NCBI GenBank assembly: GCA_009602735.1
Contig: WELA01007202.1
Coordinates: 534,522 to 598,521, forward strand
Length of the DNA stretch: 64,000 nucleotides
DNA from: Mesotaenium endlicherianum
Lineage: Eukaryota; Streptophyta; Zygnematophyceae; Zygnematales; Mesotaeniaceae
Direction of reading: 5' to 3'
Positions 56,500 through 64,000 of the stretch are shown one piece after another (the first letter of the stretch is position 1; each line of letters starts with the position of its first letter). The position numbers and the translations under genes are program-made. The notes under the pieces were generated by a model. That model saw only the letters and a program-made list of their open reading frames with translations. It did no database searches and was not told where the DNA came from.

Positions 56500-57376
56500 G
56501 CGACGTTAAGTTTGTAATGTTCGCAACTAACTATGTCATAAACTAATTTTCCAACTAGAATACAAGTGGCTTTTGAACCTTTCATGAAGGTGGCAATTAA
56601 CATGCATGGCACTGTTGGAGCTTCCATTATGAAACAGTATTTATAATAATGATATTGTTATAAAGAATAAAAGACCAAATACTAATCGAGATGTTACAAT
56701 CTCGGTAATTAAGGTGCCTAAATAGCGACCTATGTATAAATGTACTAGCTAAACCTTAAACACCTCAACCTTACAAGTATGACCTAAGCAAGTCCTACAT
56801 CCTAGGGTCTTGGAGTTATTACCCTGACTACATGTAATGTAGCCAACTCATGAGAGTGCCTCAACCGCCTTCACTTTGTCTCTTTCTGCCTGCATAAACA
56901 CACACGAACAAATTCAAGTGGCCGATTAGAGAAAAACAAGTATTCAAAAGCCAAAAGCAATCACAAAGAGGGAGAGACGTTGAGAGAGGGACGGAGAGAG
57001 CGAGATGGAGGAAAAGGAGAGAGAGAGGAGACACAAGCCTGCTACGGCAGCCTAGCAAGCAGAGGCTGTCTGCAGCTGACCGAATGCGCCACAGCACCAC
57101 CAGAGCACGAGCTTGCTATAGCCGACGTAGCTGACAGCCAACTTATGCATGCCACTAAAAGCACCTCACACCAATTGCTAAAGTTGACAACATGCACCTC
57201 ACAATCAACTATTGTCAAGAGCAACTATCAGGCTGCAAACTATTTGCGCAGCTAGCTCTCGTAATCAACAGCGCCCACGGCCACTCACAATGCCCACGCC
57301 CACTCATTGCAGCACCAAAAAAACAAGGCTACAGACCAGGACTCCATAGGCTGTTGCTGTCGGCCGTGTGCGCTAC

Positions 57377-57545
57377 AACTTTCACCTACTAGCAGTTGAC
57401 AGCTTAGACAACATGCGCCACTAAGCGTGCATGCATGTTAGCTTCTCACAAATGTCAACAACATTCAACTACTAGCAGTTGACAGCTTTGACACCATGCG
57501 CCACTAAGTGTGCATGCATGCTAGCTTCTCACAATTGTCAACAAT
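57377..57545 (+). repeat. Two-copy tandem repeat, period about 83 bp
   Basis: Both units contain CTACTAGCAGTTGACAGCT, ATGCGCCACTAAG, GTGCATGCATG and AGCTTCTCACAA in the same order. The first begins near 57377 and the second near 57460. Confidence 0.85.
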
Positions 57546-57639
57546 CAACCTCCTCGCTCACCCGCCTGCCCGCCCACCTGCTCGTATGCTTACCTGTCTG
57601 CGTACCTTGCCACTTTTAACGCACGCTGGAGAAGTGAGG

Positions 57640-58060
57640 CTGGGTTGATAAGGCAAGGTGGAATACATTTAGAGTCAAGAGGCAGAGAGAGAGAGAGGGC
57701 GGGCAAAGGGGGAAGGGAAGAGGGCGTGAGAGGAAGGGGAAGCGATAAAGTGGAAAGGAGGGGGCAAAGGGCCGAGATGGAGAAAGGGGGAAGTGGGGGG
57801 GAGAAAGCGGGGGCAATTGAAAACCACCTGGTGCACACTGTTGACATCTACCACCTGGCACGCCTACACCTGCCAGCAACATGTGCTACAAAACCCCCCA
57901 GCCACACCCCTTTACCTAGCTCTACACCCCCCATTTACAACTTGGTACTTCTGAGATATGGATAGACAGTACTAGAAGGAGGGGGGGGGACAGGAGAGGA
58001 GGGGAAAGATAAGCACGAGGGAGAGGGGAGAGAGTGAGGGGGAGAGGGGGAAAAAGAGGG
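57640..58060 (+). repeat. Purine-rich low-complexity tract
   Basis: Two strongly strand-asymmetric G/A blocks (57660-57830 and 57965-58065) separated by ordinary DNA. No regular period. Confidence 0.7.
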
Positions 58061-58709
58061 AGCACCTGAGTTGGCCTATGTCAACGACCACCTGGCAAAT
58101 GCCGTTGAGAACACCTGGCACAATCACAACAGCCAGCGATGTGTGTCAATAGTACCCTCCAGCCACCCCCAAGCCCCCCCTAACCGGCAGCAGGCACACA
58201 CGCAACATTAAGCCAGAGGGGCCCGAACCAGGCCAACCACAAATTGCACAGCTTGGAGTATCATGGTGATCAGCATGTACCACGGACACTATAGGACCTC
58301 AAAACTAGCAAGAAGTCCGTCCACATCACTGAATGAAGCCCACCATGAGTTAGGCGTTGCGAATTCGCAATATTCTTCCAGGCAGCCTTGCTCAAAGAAG
58401 TGCGTAGCAACGCTCACCTGTACCTACGTCCCAATGGACTTGAACGGCTATGTCAGCTCTTGATGACATCGCCCAAAACAAGAGTCTCCATCCTCTCACT
58501 GCTTCTGTCCGCCAGGTGAGCTACTTCGATTGTAACTAATTTTTTCTTCCGTGCGTTAAAAACACTACGGACAAGCACGCTTTCAAAGATCACGTGCTAA
58601 TAATCTGGAAGGAATGAGACCAAAACAAGTTGACTTGCAGAATTGTGCAAGAAAGAGTCCTGTACCTCTTTTATCTCACAAATACTCTAAACTTGCTCTC
58701 ACCCTCACC

Positions 58710-59213
58710 TGTAGTGAAACAGACAGATAAAGTACTTAGTAAATTACAATACTTTATTTATTCAAGACTAGGATCTTGGAACACAAGTGGTAGCTTCTTG
58801 AAAGAGAAATGAATTCTTGAAGATTAAGATGTTTTTGGAATTTTGGCATGTGCAAGAGTGATTCAGGAATGTCTTACTATGTTCTTGCTCTTGTTTATAC
58901 GCTTGCTACAAAAGTAACTTCTAAGAAGGTGCATGTTGATGTGTTGGCACCCAACACATTCCAAAATTTGCCACCTTTTTCTAGAATAATGTACACATGT
59001 CCTTTTGACGTAAAAATGGCACATTGACTTTTGCCACATGGAGTTCTTCTAGATCCTTCCTCTAACTTCAAAAATGCCTCAGCCGGTTCAAAGGACATGA
59101 TCCAGTCACTAGAGTATCTATTCACACTTGACTCCACACATTACTACTCCAAATATATTCAGAAAAGCATTAAAATATATGCAAACTAATGTATAATAAC
59201 TCAAATCACTACA
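58710..59213 (-). repeat. Element A'' 3' LTR
   Basis: 504 bp, reverse orientation. On the plus strand it starts TGTAGTGAAACAG and ends TCAAATCACTACA, followed by TCACCCCCCC, the complement of the purine tract. Confidence 0.9.
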
Positions 59214-59982
59214 TCACCCCCCCGACAAAAAAAAGCGACGTCTCGGCGCGTCAAGTAAAGTCTTACACATGTGGAGCAGACTAGTCAACAGCTTTAAGTC
59301 AGATGCCACACATGTGAAGAGGACTAGTCGAAGGCGTTAAGTCAGGTGCTACACATGTAGGGTAGACTAGGCAAGGTTGTGGGAGGTGTGACCTTATTGG
59401 CTAACCTACTCCTTGATGATAAAGAATATTGTACAATTTGGCCCAAAAATTGCCACCAATTCAAAAATTCATAGCATCCACAAAACTGCTCCAAATTAGA
59501 AAATTTAAGTGCCAAACAAACTGCGTTGAAGAACTCTACCAAGTCACCCAATTTGAGAGCATTCTAATATTTGGAATGTCGTTAAGAGCTGAAAGAGTAG
59601 GCACTTCTCCAAATCTATGCAGAAACTTCTGAAAATCAAAAGTCCTTCTATACTTCTCCAAATTCTGCAAAGTACGTCTCAAAATAGGCGTTGTAAAATA
59701 TTCTACCAGAGTCTTCAGTTTCAGAGCATTCCAAGTTCAGGGGAGGGCACAATGTCCAAAGGCATATTCTGCCCTAATATTGCCAGCAGCCTGACTCCCT
59801 TCTACTCACAGCATCATATCTCTCTTACCAGTGCTCCAAATTGAGCAACTTGGATTCTAAATGACCAGCTACTCATCAACTACAGGGAGATTAATTTTTA
59901 GAATTTATTTTGCAGAAATCCATCATCAGTAGCAGTTTTAGTTCTCTGTCCAGAAATTGCCAGAAGAGAAGAGTGTCTAACG

Positions 59983-61766
59983 TCATTTTTTCCTCTTTCT
60001 TGTTCTTGCAGGCTGCCTCCAAGGGGTCTTCTGTCGTTTCTTGATGGTGACTGGCTGCCTACCCAAAGTCTTCAGGCTTCTAGTAGAGAGACTTGGGGCT
60101 GGTCCAAGATGGGGGTTGGCGGCATGGAAGCGTTTCAGCTTTCTCTGAACTTTGTCAAGGTAGCGCGCCACCACCCAACTATTCTTAGAAACTGAATATC
60201 CTTTCCACTTGATCAAGTATTGTTGCTGTCTCCTGAAATTTCTCATAGTTACTATGTCTTCCACTTTGTACTCCAAATGATTATCCACTATTATTGGGGC
60301 TGGTAGGGTTGTCACTCAACCTGGGAACTTGTTGTCGGGTTGCACATATGGCTTGAAGAGGGAAGCGTGGAATACAGAGTCGATGTGCATAGTCTGGGGA
60401 AGTTCTAGCTTGAAAGCAACAGGGTTGACTTGCTGGATAATCTTGAAGGGTCCCAAATACTTAGGAGAGAACTTGGTGCCGGCAAGCCCGTTGCTAAGGG
60501 AAATATACTTGGATGATAGTAACACGTTGTCACCCACTCTAAAAGTAGTTTTGCTTCTGGATCTGTTTGTCGCTCTTGCTTGAGCTTATTGCACATGTTG
60601 TACAGCTTTCTTGGCTGCTACAAGAGCTGGTTCTAATGTCTCCAAAAAATTTGTGGCTGCAGGTACTTCATCATGGCCAGCCGTGAAGCTCAGCGGCGTG
60701 GTTGGATGGAAGCCATAGTTGAGGAAGAATGGGGACTCTTGGGTAGAGGCCTGCGTTGTGTTGTTGTAGGCAAACTCTAGGGGGGTCAAGTACATGTCCC
60801 AATCTTGCTCTACAGTAGACACGTAGGCCTTCACAGAGGTCCTTAGGGTACGATTCATACGCTAGGTTTGCCCATTTGATTGCGGGTGGTAGGCAATGGA
60901 CATATCCAGCGATGTACCCAAGTTTTTGAAGAGATTTTTCCAAAATGGCTTGTGAATCTTGGATCTCTATCCGACACAATTCTTGATGGTATTCCATGGA
61001 GTCTGAAGATGTTGTCAAGGATGAGTCTTGCAAGTTGTGGTGCTGTAGCCTTAGTCGTCGTGGGAATTATATAAGCCATCTTAGTAAGTGTTTCGACCAC
61101 GGTGAGTATTGCATTATGGCCTCGAGGTGTCACGGGCAGGTCTACGACAAGGTCCATTGAGATGTTCGTCCATTGTCTTTTGGGGATTGGTAGTGATTGG
61201 AGGAGTCCTCCCGCCTTTTGCGATGATGGCTTGATTCTTTGGCATGTGTCACAGCTCCTGCAGTACTCCTTGACTTGCTTAAACATGCCTGGCCAACAAT
61301 AAGTCCTGGCTAGAACGCCCGTGGTCCTTAGGATTCCAAAGTGTCCTCCAAGAGTGTTGTCATGTGCTTCTCCTACAAGCAAGAGCCCAAGGTCTAAATC
61401 ATTAGGAACACATCTTTGGCCCGTGTCTTGCCTCACCCAATAATTGCTTTCTTGCTTCTTGTATAGGTCCAAGGCTGCTTCTTCGTTCTTGTAGTAAGGG
61501 TCTCTTTCATAGGTGGCTCAAATTTGAGCTTCCAGATCTGTCATCAGGGATGTCATCACTGCGTTCAATTGGAATCTTGAGAGGGGGTTAGCCAGGTTTG
61601 CCTCGCCGGGCAAATACTGAATCGTGATGTTGTACTGTTGCAAGTATCCACTCCATCTTGCTTGTCTCGTTGAGAGATACGGCTGTGACTGGAGATGCTT
61701 CAACGCCTCGTGGTCCGTAGTGACCAGCGCCTTGCATCCTTCAACATAGCTGCGCCAAACCTTCAA
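59983..61766 (-). pseudogene. Element A'' RNase H end, integrase and chromodomain traces
   Basis: Minus-strand segments: RNase H end ([18 protein letters not shown]), integrase zinc-binding region ([15 protein letters not shown]), core ([45 protein letters not shown]), C-terminal region ([19 protein letters not shown]) and chromodomain ([27 protein letters not shown]) with the RQPA-type basic tail. Fossil. Confidence 0.87.
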
Positions 61767-61922
61767 GGCGTGTACAATAGCCTATGCCTCTCGCTCCGTG
61801 GTTGTATAGTTTTGCTCGGCTGGATTCAGCGTTCTTGACTCGTAGGTGATGTCGTCAGTCTTTGGTTCAGTTATTGGAATGCTTCCTCCTCTTTCTTGGT
61901 CCAGACACATGGCTTGTCTTTC

Positions 61923-62324
61923 TCAAATAGATCTGTGAGAGGAGAATCCAACGGGAATCATAATCGCCTCGTCGTGGTCAAGAGCTCGCATAGTAATACC
62001 GTGCTTGGTGGCAAAATCTGCAGCGATGAAGTTGCTTTCAGCTCCGCTATTTACCAAGATGAAGACCTTCTCTCCTCCAAGGTAACCTCTCAAACTCATT
62101 GGGGCTGGAACGTCGTCTTCAACGGGGGTCTCCACCTCACTTGGCTTGTTGTCTTCTCGTGAAGTGGGTCTTGGGGTCGTAGGCCCCTGGCCTACCGGCG
62201 CTGTCCGTTTTTTGACAACATTTTGGGGCATGAGAGTGCTCGATGGCACCTTTTCCTTGCAATAAGAGCATAGTCCAGCCGTCATGAGAGCTTTTTTTTC
62301 AGCCGGGAAAAATCTTGCTTTCAT
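61923..62324 (-). pseudogene. Element A'' protease trace
   Basis: Contains [19 protein letters not shown] and [15 protein letters not shown], matching the protease start of element A. Fossil. Confidence 0.8.
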
Positions 62325-63390
62325 TCCTTGCTGGTTTCTTGCATCATAAGCGTCATTTGAGGGTCTTCCACTCTTCCGTGGAGCTGCGGGGTCCCCTTCA
62401 ATAACTCCGATTTACATGGGTGTGGGTCTAGATTTTGACGTGGAAGGGGCTGCGTACACCCGCGTCGCCGGTGCCTGTGAAGGCATGGAGTGCTTGAAAT
62501 CCAAGGTATCCACCTTTGAAGCCACTTCAATAATCTTTGAAAAGTCCGTCAGATCGCGTAATTCCACTTCTTTTGCCAACTTGAGCTTGAGGCCAGACAC
62601 ATAACGATCAATCTTCTCCTCGAGCAACATGTTGGGGATCTCAAGAGTGAGGTCCTGAAATGTGGATGTATATTCTTGAACGGACGTTGTTTGCTTGAGA
62701 TGGCGAAGCTTTTCTCGAGCAATTTTCTCCGCATTGATGGGCATGAATTGCTTCTGGAGGGCTTCACAAAAATCCACCCATCTTGCATATGATGGTGGGG
62801 GCTCTTGGTCGGGTACAAGATGCGCCACAGCTTGATATACAGCCACTTGATAGGTACGCCACCATGATGTTGCTGCTCCTCTGAGCATGGTAACGGCAAA
62901 AGGGATGTAGTCCTCCTCGCGTACTTCAAGGAATGTGAGGTACGTCTCCACTTGGTAGAGCCACAGATTCTGTTTGGCTCCTCTTCCAGGATTGAAAGTG
63001 TCTGCTTTGCCGGGCTTGATGAGTTTCCTTGCTCTTGTAGGCCCTTGTGGAGGCGCTTGAGCCGGGGTTGGATTTTTAACATTGCTCGCAAGAGGGGCAA
63101 CCATGGCAGCCATAGCTTCTCTCAAAGCTTGCACGGTTGCTTCATAGGTGGCTAAGCCCACTTGGTTGTGCACGGCCATTAGGAAGGCTGCCCACTCATT
63201 TGCGGGAACTCCTTGTGGTAGGGTCAACTTTGCTATAGCGGCTGCCACGAGATTTGACGGTGCTCCTCCTTGTGGTGCTTCTTGTTGTTGCAAATTTTTT
63301 TGAGTGGGCTCTTCCATCGGCGCTGGAGGAGGGTCTCTTGGAGAGGAAGGGCTTCCTTCAAAAGCTTGCTGTTAGTCTTGAGGATCGGCC
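62321..63390 (-). pseudogene. Element A'' Gag traces
   Basis: A 301-residue segment (63317-62412) has the [22 protein letters not shown] region, [20 protein letters not shown] and [20 protein letters not shown]. The upstream start region reads like the MADPQDQQ start of element A. One copy of the N-terminal 25-residue unit. Fossil. Confidence 0.85.
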
Positions 63391-63416
63391 ATGTTTTGGT
63401 GCTACCAAAGTGCCTA

Positions 63417-63428
63417 GCTCCGATACCA
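63417..63428 (-). other. Element A'' primer-binding site
   Basis: The reverse complement is TGGTATCGGAGC, identical to the site in element A. Confidence 0.8.
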
Positions 63429-63429
63429 G

Positions 63430-63930
63430 TGTCGTGAAACAGAAAGATAAAGTACTTAATAAGTAGATGACTTTATCTATTCAAGACTAGGATCTTTGAA
63501 CACAAGTGGTAGCTTCTTGAAAGAGAGATGACTTCTTGAAAATTAATATATTTCTGGAATTTGGCATGTACAAGAGTGGTTCTGGAATGTCTTTCTATGT
63601 TCTAGCTCTTGTTTATATATTTGCTACATAAGTAACTTCTAGGAAGGTGCGTGTTGATGTGTTGGCACCCAACACATCCCAAAACTTGCCACCTCTTTCA
63701 AGAATAATGTACACATGTCCCTTTGACCTAAGAATGGCACATTGACTTTTGCCACATGGAGTTTTTCTAGGTCCTTCCTCTAACTTCGAAAATGCCTCAG
63801 CAGGTTCAAAATACATAAACCAAATCACTACAGAATCTATTCACACTTGACTCCACACAATACTACTCCAAATATGTTCTAAAGCATTAAGATACATGCA
63901 AACTAATATATTTTAACTCAAATCACTACA
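63430..63930 (-). repeat. Element A'' 5' LTR
   Basis: 501 bp, reverse orientation, alignable with 58710-59213, with the TATA region near 63615. Confidence 0.9.
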
Positions 63931-63935
63931 GGCTG

Positions 63936-63966
63936 AATTAAACTCAAACTCACTACATCACCCGTT
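63936..63966 (-). repeat. Fragment of another A-family LTR start
   Basis: Read on the minus strand, GGGTGATGTAGTGAGTTTGAG reproduces the purine-tract/LTR junction of family A (GGGTGA then TGTAGTGATTTGAG), immediately outside the A'' 5' LTR. It suggests another family member lay here or continues beyond the window end. Confidence 0.45.
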
Positions 63967-64000
63967 GTTTCCACAAGTAGCTCAAATATAGACGCCAGTG

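Larger units (their letters stand above)
43327..56500 (-). mobile_element. Element C2: second methyltransferase/PHD retrotransposon, broken, carrying nested A'
   Basis: Same family and orientation as C1, head-to-tail with it. Parts in the direction of transcription: gag (56499-54840), protease (about 54840-54469), methyltransferase (54447-52918), part of the linker (52910-52421), nested element A' (52421-46128), RT/RNase H (46127-45277), integrase (45114-43871), PHD finger (43870-43702) and LTR (43559-43327). No 5' LTR is seen at the right. It is an old copy with more than ten breaks, although several segments are longer and clearer than in C1. Confidence 0.85.
56501..58709. other. No supported gene; GA-rich and tandemly repeated DNA
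   Basis: No coding segment with a recognisable motif. It contains a two-unit tandem repeat (57377-57545) and purine-rich tracts (57640-57830 and 57970-58060, with GGGAGAG words). A CGAGATGTTACAATCTCGG hairpin-like word lies at about 56689. Pro/Ser/Leu-rich minus-strand ORFs at 57590-57882 are artefacts of the purine tract. Confidence 0.4.
58710..63930 (-). mobile_element. Ty3/gypsy chromovirus A'', broken relative of A
   Basis: Minus strand. The LTRs are 58710-59213 (3', 504 bp) and 63430-63930 (5', 501 bp), with TGTAGTGA/TCACTACA-type ends. The primer-binding site is at 63417-63428 (reverse of TGGTATCGGAGC), and a purine tract adjoins the 3' LTR (about 59214-59222). Gag and pol traces are in family order, but the internal region is shorter than in element A and not all pol domains are represented. 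The flanking five bases do not match, so no target duplication is seen. Roughly ten breaks. LTR divergence by eye is larger than in A, so it is older. Confidence 0.9.

Noticed and set aside
57590-57882. Pro/Ser/Leu-rich minus-strand ORFs
   Set aside because: Opposite strand of a purine-rich low-complexity tract.
1-64000. CRISPR arrays, bacterial operons, rRNA genes
   Set aside because: No regularly spaced repeats with unique spacers, no ribosome-binding-site-led gene clusters and no rRNA sequence. The DNA is clearly eukaryotic.

Overview
This 64 kb window is eukaryotic nuclear DNA made almost entirely of transposable elements in several nested layers. I recognise no intact host gene. The Ty3/gypsy chromoviruses with initiator-Met-type primer sites, GT-AG introns and a retrotransposon-borne cytosine methyltransferase suggest the green (streptophyte) lineage. 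A charophyte alga is my best guess. That is an inference, not something the sequence proves.

Left part (1-19.8 kb). A candidate 6.7 kb DNA transposon (2-6721) has inverted ends starting CTAGTTATG and ACGTAT-rich subterminal DNA. It carries a decayed transposase-like gene on the plus strand and a zinc-ribbon/coiled-coil gene on the minus strand, plus a Ty3 fragment at its left side. A rearranged short relative lies at 11.3-12.05 kb. A 0.72-0.74 kb dispersed repeat occurs twice (6870-7610 and 14007-14725), and the second copy fits as a GT-AG intron of a small hypothetical gene. The rest is weak ORFs, a (GA)n tract and low-complexity DNA.

Middle (19.8-43.6 kb). Ty3 element B lies on the minus strand. 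Its left LTR was entered by element A (20550-27229), a complete-looking young chromovirus with 503-bp LTRs about 99% identical and a perfect 5-bp target duplication. Its right LTR is cut short by element C1. C1 (31493-43559, minus) is the most interesting object here. It is a Ty3-type element with gag (two zinc knuckles), protease, a C5-cytosine DNA methyltransferase domain, a long proline/glutamine-rich linker, RT, RNase H, integrase, and a PHD finger where chromoviruses carry a chromodomain.

Right part (43.3-64 kb). A second copy, C2, lies head-to-tail with C1 and appears to share a single 233-bp LTR with it. C2 has the same methyltransferase and PHD modules and was later invaded by A' (46128-52421), a broken relative of A. 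A third A-family copy, A'' (58710-63930, minus), follows a gene-free, partly purine-rich stretch.

Likely order of events: B inserted first. The C family and A entered or abutted its LTRs, and A is the youngest. A' entered C2. The methyltransferase-plus-PHD combination suggests an element that could both write DNA methylation and read histone state. C1 and C2 are both broken copies.
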